Positions 1-8,727 of a stretch of 64,000 nt of DNA are shown one piece after another. The stretch lies in contig JAFXUC010000029.1 of NCBI GenBank assembly GCA_017535325.1, forward strand, positions 116,415 to 180,414. The letters are read 5' to 3'. Below the pieces are notes generated by a model that was not told the DNA's origin, ran no database searches, and saw only the letters and a program-made list of their open reading frames with translations. Made by a program: the position numbers and the translations under genes. This DNA is from Bacteroidales bacterium (GTDB lineage Bacteria; Bacteroidota; Bacteroidia; Bacteroidales; UBA3824). The number at the start of each line of letters is the position of its first letter. Position 1 is the stretch's first letter.

Positions 1-472
1 TGCCGAGACTATCGGTGAAACAACTGTGAAAGTAACCTGCGGTGATTTTTCTGAGGACGTAAAAATCAGTGTTGTAGGGCTGTTTGATTTGGCGACCTTC
101 AATCCGAGCATTTATGAAACGGGAACCTTTGACCTTGAAACAAGAACTTTTACAACCGGACAGTACGGTTTTGCCGGCTGGAAATATGAGTCTCCTGTGG
201 ATTTGTCTGCATACAAGTATTTGGTTGTAGAAATGGAGGACTGTGAGGCACTCAATTCATACGAATTTTCGTTCCGGGTGTTTGATTCCGACAATTATTG
301 GGGCGGTTGCGCTACGTATAAATTCGAGGGCAATACGACGGTTAAAGTTGAACTTGCCAAATTAGCAAAGGACGACGGAACAAAGATGGACGCTTCGCAT
401 GTTTATTGTGCAGGTTTTTGGTCAATCGGCAATGTGAAGGCTGTTATCAAGGAGATAAGATTTGAGAATTAG
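1..472 (+). CDS. C-terminal part of a secreted Ig-like / carbohydrate-binding-type protein (5' truncated)
   Basis: The frame is open to the left edge (reading in phase from base 2), so the real start lies outside the window; the GTG at 26 is internal. The visible part begins with the last strand of what looks like a bacterial Ig-like domain (TVKVTCGDFSEDVKISVVG). A roughly 120-residue beta-rich module rich in Trp, Tyr and Phe follows, resembling carbohydrate-binding domains of Bacteroidota surface proteins. A strong terminator follows directly. I do not recognise the specific family; the domain reading comes from composition and predicted strand pattern only. Confidence 0.6.
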   Translation, partial: AETIGETTVKVTCGDFSEDVKISVVGLFDLATFNPSIYETGTFDLETRTFTTGQYGFAGWKYESPVDLSAYKYLVVEMEDCEALNSYEFSFRVFDSDNYWGGCATYKFEGNTTVKVELAKLAKDDGTKMDASHVYCAGFWSIGNVKAVIKEIRFEN

Positions 473-495
473 TGATTTTTCATTTTGTTTTTTTT

Positions 496-536
496 AAAAA
501 AAGCCGCTGGTGTTTTGGTTGACGGCGGCTTTTTTT
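496..536 (+). terminator. Rho-independent terminator after the first gene
   Basis: The stem AGCCGC(TG) at 502-509 pairs with the GCGGCT side at 523-530. It is extended by six A at 496-501 against six T at 531-536. The T tract runs directly into the -7 element of the next promoter. Confidence 0.8.
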
Positions 537-537
537 G

Positions 538-545
538 TATTTTTG
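538..545 (+). promoter_or_regulatory. Bacteroidota -7 promoter element (TATTTTTG)
   Basis: Exact match to TAnnTTTG. The ATG at 550 lies only 4 bases downstream, so the transcript would be leaderless or nearly so. Confidence 0.55.
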
Positions 546-549
546 CGGC

Positions 550-2202
550 ATGGATAAAAAGAGAATTATTGCGGCGGTTTTTGCCGTTCTTGCCTTTTGT
601 TTCTGGGCATTTATGCGTCCTGAATGGCTGAGTTACCACGAGCAGTATCAGATGTTTCTGTTTTCGTTTGACTATCTGAAAGAGCATCTTCTTCTGCCGG
701 GAGGTTTTGCTGTATGGACGGCTGAATTTTTGGTTCAGTTTTTTTATAATACTTTTTCCGGCGCGGCAGTTGTCGCGGGTGTTTTGACAGGGATTTTTTT
801 ATTGTTGAAAAATAATGAAAATCAGTTTGCCGCGTTGTTGCCGTCTGTTTTGATTTGGGTTTATTCAGGCGATGAGAGTATGATGTTTACTTTCCCGGTG
901 GCTGTGCTTTTGTCGCTTGCCGCAACAAAAATCAACACTGACAAAATCCCGTGGATTCAGTTTTTGATTATTCCGCTGATTTACTGGCTTATAGGATATT
1001 GTGTGTGGATTTACGTACTTTTGAGGGCGCGGAACGTGTTTAAAATTCTTACCCTTGTGTTTTTTCAGTTTTTTGTCGCGTACGTTACTACGCGGAATTA
1101 TCCGCTTATAGACATTTTCTGTGGAATAGACTATTATCGTCTCAGAATGGAAATACCTGTATGGCAACATCTTACGGCGGTATCATGCGTTTTGGCGGCT
1201 TTTGTGAAAATTCCTGAGAAAAAGTGGCTGTTTTATACTCAATGTGCTGCGATTTTATCAGTTTTGGTTTTTGGAGTGATAAAAAAATATGATAATTTAC
1301 GTTATGATTATATAAAAGTTGATTATTTCTCCCGTTTCGGAAAGTGGGAGAGTCTATTGAAGTTCGCCGAAAAAAACAATTTGAAATCCGATTTCGCGTC
1401 CACGGGCATAAACCTTGCCCTTGCTATGACCAATCAGATGCCGGACAGGGTTTTTGAGTTTTCTCAGAGCGGCAACAACGGTCTGATTTCTCAGTTTGAC
1501 TACACGTGTTTTTCGTGCGGACCTACCGCCGAGGCGTGTTATTATTTAGGTCTTAACAATTCCGTTCTGAGGTATAATTTTGATATGCAGTCTGGAATTT
1601 TGAACTGTAAAAATAGCGGAAGGTTTTTTAAGCGTATTGCCGGGGCGTACATTCTTAACCGCCGCTACGACGTGGCACAACGTTATCTAAACAAGTTGAA
1701 AAAGACTTTGTTTTACCGTTCATGGGCTTTACAGGCTGAGGATTGTCTTTATGACGAAGAAAAAATCAGGCAAAATCCAGAATGGGCGGGAATTTTGAGT
1801 CAGAGGTTTGAGAACGGTTTGAATTTCTCAAATTCGGATTTGGACAAAATGTTAATTTGTCTGTTTGAAAACCGTCCAATAAACCGTATGGCGTTGAATT
1901 ACGCTTTGTGTTCAACATTGATTAACAGAAATTTAGGGGCTTTTGTAAAATATTTTCCGCTTTATACCAAGCATTTTGGCACGGCAGAAATTCCGGAGAT
2001 TTATCAGCAGGCGTTTTTGTATGCGTGTTTTCAGGGCGGGTATGCGTTTGAAAATATGCCGAAATTTATTTCTGAGAAAGTTAAGGACGATTTCAGGGAG
2101 TTTGACCGCGCATATCTGATAAATCCTAAAAGCAAGGTTTTTACAACCGGAAAATTTTCTAAATCCTTTTGGAAGTATTGTTTATTTGACACGCGACAAT
2201 GA
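550..2202 (+). CDS. DUF6057-type polytopic membrane protein
   Basis: About 550 residues. The first ~240 carry roughly eight hydrophobic segments in the inner membrane. The C-terminal ~300 are soluble and mostly helical, with repeat-like motifs (YNFDMQSGILNC, RYDVAQRYLNKLKK) suggesting TPR-like packing. The ATG at 550 is preferred to the TTG at 535 because the promoter -7 element sits between them. The stop overlaps the start of the next gene by 4 bases (ATGA), so the two are probably translationally coupled and functionally linked. As I recall the family, DUF6057 proteins are typically paired with a TolB-like lipoprotein in Bacteroidales, as here. No biochemical role is known to me. Confidence 0.75.
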   Translation: MDKKRIIAAVFAVLAFCFWAFMRPEWLSYHEQYQMFLFSFDYLKEHLLLPGGFAVWTAEFLVQFFYNTFSGAAVVAGVLTGIFLLLKNNENQFAALLPSVLIWVYSGDESMMFTFPVAVLLSLAATKINTDKIPWIQFLIIPLIYWLIGYCVWIYVLLRARNVFKILTLVFFQFFVAYVTTRNYPLIDIFCGIDYYRLRMEIPVWQHLTAVSCVLAAFVKIPEKKWLFYTQCAAILSVLVFGVIKKYDNLRYDYIKVDYFSRFGKWESLLKFAEKNNLKSDFASTGINLALAMTNQMPDRVFEFSQSGNNGLISQFDYTCFSCGPTAEACYYLGLNNSVLRYNFDMQSGILNCKNSGRFFKRIAGAYILNRRYDVAQRYLNKLKKTLFYRSWALQAEDCLYDEEKIRQNPEWAGILSQRFENGLNFSNSDLDKMLICLFENRPINRMALNYALCSTLINRNLGAFVKYFPLYTKHFGTAEIPEIYQQAFLYACFQGGYAFENMPKFISEKVKDDFREFDRAYLINPKSKVFTTGKFSKSFWKYCLFDTRQ

Positions 2203-3659
2203 AAAAATTTTTATACTTATTTTTGTTTTGTTTTTTGACGTTTTCATGTACTGAAAGTCCTGAAAATGTGCAGATTGTTGATGCTTTGCCTGAAATTTTT
2301 CCTGATTATGAAGGTGTTACTGTTCCTGCCGGCATTGCACCGCTTAATTTTAACGTGAAAAATTCAGAGAAGGTTTATGTTGAAATAACCGGTGATGACG
2401 GCTCAAAACTTTTATCGTCAGGAAGTTATGCCGGTTTTGATATTGAAGAATGGCATGACCTGACTTTCAAAAACACCGGCGGCAAAATCACCGTCTCCGT
2501 AACGGTAAAAAATAACGGCGTATGGAAAAAATACCGTGATTTTTTTATTTATGTCAGCAAAGATTCCCTCAATGATTACGGTCTGACTTACAGGCTGATA
2601 CCCCCAGGTTATGAGACTTTTGCACATATCGGGATTTTTCAGAGGGATATTCATACGTTTGACGAAGAGGCTGTTATTGACGGTATGGCGATTCAGGGCG
2701 AGTGTATGAACTGCCATGTTCCCAACCGTTGCAATCCGAACCAGTTTCAAGTTCATATTCGCGGCAAAAACTCTGCGACACTTATTCAGCAGGGCGGTAA
2801 AAGAAAACTTTTGCAGACAGCAACTGACTCCACCATAGCGAATTGTATGTATGCGTACTGGCATCCGACAGGAAAATATATTGCCTATTCGCTGAATCTT
2901 ATTCATCAGACTTTCTTTGAGGATACAGTAAAATACATTGAAGTTTTTGACATGGCCTCAGACGCTCTTGTTATGGACGTTGAAAAAAACGAGTTGATTC
3001 TATGCGAGAGCCTGATGACGAAAGACTTTGAGAGTTATCCTGTTTTTTCTGCTGACGGAAAGACTATATATTACTGTACTTCAAAGCCATACGTTCTTGA
3101 TGGTGATCTTAACGCTATGCGTTACAGTCTTGTCAAGACGTCTTTTGATGCAGAAAAAGGCAAAATAGGTCCGGATTTCGATACTCTTGTCAACGCTGAG
3201 GAAATAAAAAAGAGTATAACGCATCCGCGTCCGAGTTACGACGGGCGGTTTTTGATGTTTTGTGTGGCGGATTACAGCGTTTTTCCGATTCACCACAAGG
3301 AGTCGGATTTATATGTTATGAATTTGGCTGACAGTACAATACACCCGTTAAAAGAAGTCAATTCTGACTGTGCTGAAACTTTTCACAACTTTTCGACAAA
3401 TTCGAGGTGGTTTGTTTTCAACAGCCGGAGAATTGATAAAATCAACAATCTGCTGTTTATCAGTCATATTGACGAGAACGGAAATTGTACAAAACCGTTT
3501 TTGCTTCCTCAGAAAAATCCGGCGGAGTTTTACGGCAACCTGTTTTTTTCCTATAACGTCCCCGATTTTACCTCCGAAAAAGTTGATTTGGACATACGCG
3601 CGTTTGCAAGGGAGATTTACAGCGGCGAAAGGATTCAGGTCGGAGTAAGACGGAATTAA
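2199..3659 (+). CDS. TolB-like (PD40/WD40-type) lipoprotein with a CxxCH motif
   Basis: A 486-residue lipoprotein: hydrophobic signal, then lipobox FSC with Cys17. An N-terminal beta domain (~30-130) is followed by beta-propeller blades of the TolB/PD40 type (for example YWHPTGKYIAYS, YPVFSADGKTIYY, HPRPSYDGRFLMF). Residues around 165 read GECMNCHVPNRC, which contains a c-type haem attachment site (CxxCH). It begins inside the stop of the upstream membrane protein, forming a two-gene unit. The propeller and lipidation are clear by eye. Whether the CMNCH site carries haem is inference; a metal site or chance is possible. Confidence 0.75.
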   Translation: MKKFLYLFLFCFLTFSCTESPENVQIVDALPEIFPDYEGVTVPAGIAPLNFNVKNSEKVYVEITGDDGSKLLSSGSYAGFDIEEWHDLTFKNTGGKITVSVTVKNNGVWKKYRDFFIYVSKDSLNDYGLTYRLIPPGYETFAHIGIFQRDIHTFDEEAVIDGMAIQGECMNCHVPNRCNPNQFQVHIRGKNSATLIQQGGKRKLLQTATDSTIANCMYAYWHPTGKYIAYSLNLIHQTFFEDTVKYIEVFDMASDALVMDVEKNELILCESLMTKDFESYPVFSADGKTIYYCTSKPYVLDGDLNAMRYSLVKTSFDAEKGKIGPDFDTLVNAEEIKKSITHPRPSYDGRFLMFCVADYSVFPIHHKESDLYVMNLADSTIHPLKEVNSDCAETFHNFSTNSRWFVFNSRRIDKINNLLFISHIDENGNCTKPFLLPQKNPAEFYGNLFFSYNVPDFTSEKVDLDIRAFAREIYSGERIQVGVRRN

Positions 3660-3699
3660 AAAAAATTAACTTTTTTTCTACGCGAAAACGGTTTATTTT

Positions 3700-3708
3700 T
3701 ATCTTTTG
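3700..3708 (+). promoter_or_regulatory. Near-consensus -7 element ahead of the nucleoside kinase gene
   Basis: TATCTTTTG, one base longer than TAnnTTTG, lies 16 bases before the ATG at 3725. An AT-rich A-run/T-run pair (3658-3677) just upstream may weakly terminate the previous transcript. Confidence 0.35.
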
Positions 3709-3724
3709 AAAAAAATTGAAGAAT

Positions 3725-5401
3725 ATGGAGAAAAAAACTTTGGATATATATTGCGTTAACACCGATGTTACAAAACAATATCCGCTCGGTACAACGCTTG
3801 AAGAAATAGCAGAGGATCAGAATATTACTCTTGATAAACCTTTGTTGGGTGCTTTTGTCAACAACAAGGTCAAAGAACTTAACTACTCGCTTTTTAAGCC
3901 GAAAGTGATTAAGTTTTTTGACATGGAGAGCGTTGACGGTCAGAAAATGTATCAGCGTTCTTTGTGCTTTTTGCTTGTTAAAGCCTTGCACGATGTGGAT
4001 AAAACTTTGAAAATTACTATCGATCATAGTATCAGCAAGGGTTTTTACTGCGAACTTTCCACTTTTGACAACAAGGATTTTAAGCCGACGGAAGAACTCG
4101 TTCAAAAGGTTAAAAGCCGTATGCAACAACTTGTTAACGTGAAACTTCCGATTGACAGAAAAGAAATCCTCTCTACCGAGGCTGCGGAAATTTTCAAAAA
4201 ACAGGGCATGACCGAGAGGGTGGAAATGTTTGAAAACAGAGGACGTTTTTTCTCGTCCGTTTATTCGATTGACGGTTTTCAGGATTATTACACCTCATAT
4301 CTTGTGCCTAATACTAAGTTTTTGACAGTCTTTGACTTAATACTATATTATGACGGTTTGTTGTTGAGGTTTCCGACAGATTTTAAGACGATGACTATTT
4401 CGCCGCTTGAAAAGCAGAAAAAACTTTTTGAAGTTTTTCGCGAGTACAAATCTTGGGGCAAACTTCTTGGTATTTCCACCGTTGACAGTCTTAACAAAGC
4501 CGCTAAAAACGGTTGCGGCGGCGACATCATAAAAATTGCCGAGGCGTTGCATGAGAAAAAAATCGCTCAAATCGCCGATTTAATCAAACAGCGCGGCAAC
4601 GTGAAACTCGTTTTGATTGCCGGTCCGTCGTCTTCGGGAAAAACCACGACTTCAAAACGCCTTTGCGTTCAACTGAGGGTTGCGGGCTTGAAACCCGTCC
4701 AAATCTCTTTGGACAATTATTTTGTAAACCGCGAAAACACGCCCCGCGACGAAAAAGGCGAATACGATTTTGAAGCCCTCGAAGCCGTTGACTACGAACA
4801 ATTTAACCGCGATATTTTGGATATGATGGCGGGCAAAAAAGTTGAAATGCCCGTTTATAATTTCCATACCGGAAAGCGTGAATACAAAGGCGAGTTTATG
4901 TCAGCCGACGAAAAAACAGTCTTTGTCGTAGAAGGCATTCACGGTCTTAACCCGAAAATGAGCGGCATGATTCCCCCGGAAAACAAATTCAAAATCTACG
5001 TTTCTGCTCTGACACCAATCGGAATCGACTCGCACAACAGAATTCCGACCACCGACAACAGACTTTTAAGACGTATTATCAGAGATTTCCGTTACCGTCA
5101 TTACTCAGCCGAGGAGACAATCCGCCGCTGGCCGAGCGTCAGAAGAGGCGAAAACAAAAATATTTTCCCGTTTCAGGAGGAGGCTGACGTGATGTTTAAT
5201 TCGGCTTTGCCTTACGAGTTGGGCGTTATAAAAGTATATGCAGAGCCGATTTTGCAAAACGTTACCGAAACTGTGCCTGAATATGCAGAGGCTCAGAGAC
5301 TTATAAAATTTTTGTCGTATTTCAAGGAGTTCCCTGACAACGAGATTCCTCCGACATCAATTTTGAGGGAGTTTTTAACGGGCAGTTCGTTCCATTATTA
5401 A
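3725..5401 (+). CDS. TGS-domain uridine kinase-like nucleoside kinase
   Basis: A 558-residue cytoplasmic protein. The N-terminus has a TGS domain (~1-65; YPLGTTLEEIAEDQNITL) and a threonyl-tRNA-synthetase-like second additional domain (HSISKGFYCELS). The C-terminal half is a P-loop phosphoribulokinase/uridine kinase domain with Walker A GPSSSGKTTTSKRL near residue 300 and DNYFVNRENTPRDE downstream. It probably phosphorylates uridine or cytidine in pyrimidine salvage. The TGS fusion is a known architecture; its regulatory meaning is unclear to me. The ATG at 3725 fits better than the TTG at 3716, which is very close to the promoter. holB follows after 6 bases. Confidence 0.88.
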   Translation: MEKKTLDIYCVNTDVTKQYPLGTTLEEIAEDQNITLDKPLLGAFVNNKVKELNYSLFKPKVIKFFDMESVDGQKMYQRSLCFLLVKALHDVDKTLKITIDHSISKGFYCELSTFDNKDFKPTEELVQKVKSRMQQLVNVKLPIDRKEILSTEAAEIFKKQGMTERVEMFENRGRFFSSVYSIDGFQDYYTSYLVPNTKFLTVFDLILYYDGLLLRFPTDFKTMTISPLEKQKKLFEVFREYKSWGKLLGISTVDSLNKAAKNGCGGDIIKIAEALHEKKIAQIADLIKQRGNVKLVLIAGPSSSGKTTTSKRLCVQLRVAGLKPVQISLDNYFVNRENTPRDEKGEYDFEALEAVDYEQFNRDILDMMAGKKVEMPVYNFHTGKREYKGEFMSADEKTVFVVEGIHGLNPKMSGMIPPENKFKIYVSALTPIGIDSHNRIPTTDNRLLRRIIRDFRYRHYSAEETIRRWPSVRRGENKNIFPFQEEADVMFNSALPYELGVIKVYAEPILQNVTETVPEYAEAQRLIKFLSYFKEFPDNEIPPTSILREFLTGSSFHY

Positions 5402-5407
5402 TAAGGT

Positions 5408-6550
5408 ATGCAGTTTCAAGACATTCAGGGCAACGACGGAGTAAAACGTTTTCTCTTGCATTCCGTTAAGGAAAACCGCATAAGCCACGGACAGTTGTTT
5501 TTAGGGCCTCCGGGCTCAGGAAAACTGTCTACGGCTATTGCCTACGCACAATATATTTCTTGCAAAAACCGCACAGAAACAGACAGTTGCGGGGTTTGTC
5601 CCTCGTGTATAAAATTTCAGAAACTTATACATCCGGATTTGCATTTTGTATATCCCGTGGTAACAGGCACGTCCGCAAAAAAGCCCGTTTCTGACGATTA
5701 CATCGCGCAGTGGCGGCAGTTTGTTTTGAAAAGCATGTACCACGGCATTGACGACTGGTACGATTTTATCGGCAGCGAAAACGCGCAGGGAGCAATTTTT
5801 GCGCAGGAGAGTCAGGAGATTATCAGAAAACTCAATCTCAAAACTTTTGAGGGCGAATACAAGGTCATGATTATCTGGATGGCGGAAAAAATGAACGAAA
5901 CCGCCGCCAACAAACTTCTTAAAATACTTGAAGAGCCGCCCGCAAAAACGCTTTTCGTACTTGTCGCCGAAAACGAAGAACAGATTCTGACGACTATACG
6001 GTCGAGGGTTCAACTTGTAAAATTTTCCGCTTTGACGACCGAAGAGACTTCCAAGGCATTGGAGCGGGAGTTTCCAGAGGCGGATAAGGAGAATATTCAA
6101 AATGCGTCGATTCTCTCAGGCGGTGATTTTTTGGAGGCTGTTTCTATTTTGAACCAGTTCCTGAGCGGCGAGGGAAATCCTGATTTTGAACTCTTTACGG
6201 CTTTGATGAGGGAGAGTTTCTCCTCGCATTACGACAAAATCATAAAACTCTCCGACGACCTTTCAAAACTCGGACGCGAAAAGCAGAAACGCTTTTTTGA
6301 TTATTGTCAGAGAATGATCCGCGAATGTTTTATGTTGGGCAGCGTATCAAAAGAACTTGTCAGAATGACACCTTCGGAGATGTCTTTTGCGGAAAAATTT
6401 GCGCCGTTTATCCACATTGGAAACATTTCTGATTTGACGGAACTTTTTTCGGAGGCCTCGCGCAATATCGAAAGAAACGCTTACGGAAAACTTGTCTTTA
6501 CGGATTTGGCGATAAAAATTTCGGCGCAGTTGCACGTAAAAAAGCCGTGA
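5408..6550 (+). CDS. holB: DNA polymerase III delta' subunit (clamp loader)
   Basis: A 380-residue AAA+ protein. Walker A is GPPGSGKL (residues 33-40). Four zinc-ligand cysteines lie at about 52, 61, 64 and 67 (CGVCPSC). The Walker B-like strand VMIIWMAEKMN precedes the clamp-loader signature AANKLLKILEEPP, and TTIRSRVQLVKF is the sensor region. It belongs to the complex that loads the beta clamp onto primed DNA. Canonical clamp-loader subunits carry an SRC motif; here it reads SRVQ, as is common for delta'. It is in an apparent operon with the nucleoside kinase upstream. Confidence 0.85.
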   Translation: MQFQDIQGNDGVKRFLLHSVKENRISHGQLFLGPPGSGKLSTAIAYAQYISCKNRTETDSCGVCPSCIKFQKLIHPDLHFVYPVVTGTSAKKPVSDDYIAQWRQFVLKSMYHGIDDWYDFIGSENAQGAIFAQESQEIIRKLNLKTFEGEYKVMIIWMAEKMNETAANKLLKILEEPPAKTLFVLVAENEEQILTTIRSRVQLVKFSALTTEETSKALEREFPEADKENIQNASILSGGDFLEAVSILNQFLSGEGNPDFELFTALMRESFSSHYDKIIKLSDDLSKLGREKQKRFFDYCQRMIRECFMLGSVSKELVRMTPSEMSFAEKFAPFIHIGNISDLTELFSEASRNIERNAYGKLVFTDLAIKISAQLHVKKP

Positions 6551-6582
6551 AAATTTTCTTTTGGCGGCAAAGATTTTTTTTG

Positions 6583-6590
6583 TATCTTTG
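6583..6590 (+). promoter_or_regulatory. Promoter of the 6623-10433 gene group (TATCTTTG)
   Basis: Exact TAnnTTTG. A TTTG -33 element lies at 6560-6563 with 19-base spacing. It should drive the small membrane protein, mutL and the two rhomboid genes. Confidence 0.6.
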
Positions 6591-6622
6591 TCGGAAATTT
6601 TTGTTAAAACTTTAAATTTATT

Positions 6623-6916
6623 ATGGGATTACCGAGATTTTTTCCTGAAAACAAAATACATGAGTTTGAGTACATTCCGCGTTATTACGACCCCGTGCAG
6701 GACGAAATCAACCGCAGGGTTGACGAAATTCACGCCGAAATGGGCGTTGAAAACAACTCGGGCGAAAATGTAAGGCTCATTCAGAAAGGAACTTTCAAAC
6801 GCCGTTATGAGCGTCAGCACAAAGAATTGAAACAGAGTAATTTAAGAATTTTTGTGCTGGTCGTGATTTTGGGTTTGATTTGTTATTTTGTTAACCGGTA
6901 TTTCGGCTTTATGTAA
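6623..6916 (+). CDS. Small conserved membrane protein upstream of mutL
   Basis: 97 residues. The N-terminus is conserved and polar (MGLPRFFPENKIHEFEYIPRYYD), the middle is charged, and there is one C-terminal transmembrane segment (~76-94; IFVLVVILGLICYFVNRYF). Bacteroidota homologues next to mutL are often misnamed 'riboflavin synthase subunit beta'; nothing here supports that activity. mutL starts 9 bases after its stop. Function unknown. Confidence 0.75.
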   Translation: MGLPRFFPENKIHEFEYIPRYYDPVQDEINRRVDEIHAEMGVENNSGENVRLIQKGTFKRRYERQHKELKQSNLRIFVLVVILGLICYFVNRYFGFM

Positions 6917-6924
6917 AAAAAATC

Positions 6925-8724
6925 ATGGCGGAAGTTATAAAACTGATGTCGGAGGCACTTGCCAATCAAATTGCTGCCGGAGAGGTTATCCAGCGGCCTG
7001 CTTCCGTTGTAAAGGAACTCGTTGAAAATTCCGTTGATGCGGGTGCGGACAAAATCACTGTCAACATAAAAGATGCCGGAAGAACTCTTATTCAGGTTAT
7101 TGACAATGGTTGCGGAATGAGTGAAAAGGACGCTTTGAAGAGTTTTGAACGTCACGCCACAAGCAAAATTTATAAAACCGACGACCTTTTTTGTATTTAT
7201 ACAAAAGGTTTTAGGGGAGAGGCTCTTGCCTCAATTTCTTCGGTTGCAGAGGTAGAACTCAAAACTGCACAGGAAGGCGACGAAACGGGTACGCAGGTGA
7301 TTTTTAGCGGCGGACAGTTTATCTCGCAGAGCCCGGTCTCTACGCCAAAGGGTACAAATTTTGCCGTTAAGTCGCTGTTTTTTAATGTGCCGGCACGAAG
7401 GAAATTCTTGAAAGCCGATTCTACGGAGTTTCAGCACATAATAACTGAGTTTCAGAGAGTTGCCTTGACACACCCGATGATAGAGTTTTATCTTTACCAT
7501 AATTCTCAGACGGTGTATTCTTTGCCGAAAGCCACTCTTAAACAGAGGATTATCGCAATTTGTGGAAAAAATCTTAATCAGGATTTAATTCCCGTGGAAA
7601 TAGATACTTCAATCGTAAAAATCACAGGCTTTACCGGCAAACCTCAGTCTGCAAAAAAACGTAACGACAAGCAGTATTTTTTTGTTAACAACCGTTATAT
7701 GAAAAATCCGTATTTTAATAAAGCGGTTTTGTTGGCATACGAAAAATTGATTTCGCCGGATACTACGCCGCCGTATTTTTTGTATTTTGAGGTTGACCCG
7801 CGAACAATAGACGTTAATGTACATCCGACAAAAACGGAAATCAATTTTGAAAACGCTTCGGATATTTTCAAACTCGTTCAGGCGGGTATACGAGAAACGC
7901 TGAATAAAAACGATGTTGCCCCAGCAATAGATTTTGACAATGCGGAAGCGGCTTCGTTGCCGTATTTTTCTAAGGATATGGAAATTCCCGAAATGCCGAA
8001 GGAGAATTTTAATCCCTATTATAATCCGTTTGAAAGTACACGGACAAGTTATAGTTCAGGTAATTATCAGCCGGTACAAGAAAAACACAATCTTGAAAAC
8101 TGGCAAAAACTTTATGAAACTGAGGATACTTTTTTCGTTTCGGACAAGTCGGCGGTCGAAGGCGAGAAAAAAATCATTCAGGTAAAGGAAAAATACATTG
8201 TCAGCCCAATAAAATCCGGTTTGATGATAATCGACCAGTACAGAGCGCATTACAGAGTTTTGTATAATAAGTATCTTTTACAAATTGACAACAACGCTGA
8301 CAGTATTCAGAAGTTGCTTTATCCTGAAAAGTTGAGCCTTGACACGCTTTCAGCCTCAATGCTTTATGATTTGAGGGACGAGGTTCTTTCAATCGGTTTT
8401 GACTTGGATTTTACGGACATAACTTTGCCGGTTTTGAAAGGTATTCCGCCGTATATTGATAAAAATCAGGCGGTTGAAGTTTTGACTGACATTATAGAAA
8501 ATTACAAGGAAGAGCACGGTAATATCAAGACTTCAATAAAAGATATTGTGGCAAAATCGCTTGCAAGACGTCAGGCGATAAAAGCGGGACGTCAACTTAA
8601 CGTTCAAGAAATGAATAATTTAATCGACGATTTGTTTGCCACTGGCGAGCCGAATTATTCGCCGGACGGTAAAACTGCTGTTGTGATTTTGACAGTTGAA
8701 GAGTTGGAAAAAAAATTTTTATAA
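6925..8724 (+). CDS. mutL: DNA mismatch repair protein MutL
   Basis: 599 residues. The N-terminal GHKL ATPase motifs are complete: VKELVENSVDAGA, DNGCGMS, RHATSKI and GFRGEALASISS. The linker (~340-420) is low-complexity and polar. The C-terminal dimerisation domain carries DQYRAHYRVLYNK where endonuclease-type MutL has DQHA(X)2E(X)4E, so the canonical metal-binding motif is altered. MutL couples MutS mismatch recognition to strand excision. It is embedded between the small membrane protein and two rhomboid genes with very short gaps. Confidence 0.95.
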   Translation: MAEVIKLMSEALANQIAAGEVIQRPASVVKELVENSVDAGADKITVNIKDAGRTLIQVIDNGCGMSEKDALKSFERHATSKIYKTDDLFCIYTKGFRGEALASISSVAEVELKTAQEGDETGTQVIFSGGQFISQSPVSTPKGTNFAVKSLFFNVPARRKFLKADSTEFQHIITEFQRVALTHPMIEFYLYHNSQTVYSLPKATLKQRIIAICGKNLNQDLIPVEIDTSIVKITGFTGKPQSAKKRNDKQYFFVNNRYMKNPYFNKAVLLAYEKLISPDTTPPYFLYFEVDPRTIDVNVHPTKTEINFENASDIFKLVQAGIRETLNKNDVAPAIDFDNAEAASLPYFSKDMEIPEMPKENFNPYYNPFESTRTSYSSGNYQPVQEKHNLENWQKLYETEDTFFVSDKSAVEGEKKIIQVKEKYIVSPIKSGLMIIDQYRAHYRVLYNKYLLQIDNNADSIQKLLYPEKLSLDTLSASMLYDLRDEVLSIGFDLDFTDITLPVLKGIPPYIDKNQAVEVLTDIIENYKEEHGNIKTSIKDIVAKSLARRQAIKAGRQLNVQEMNNLIDDLFATGEPNYSPDGKTAVVILTVEELEKKFL

Positions 8725-8727
8725 GAG

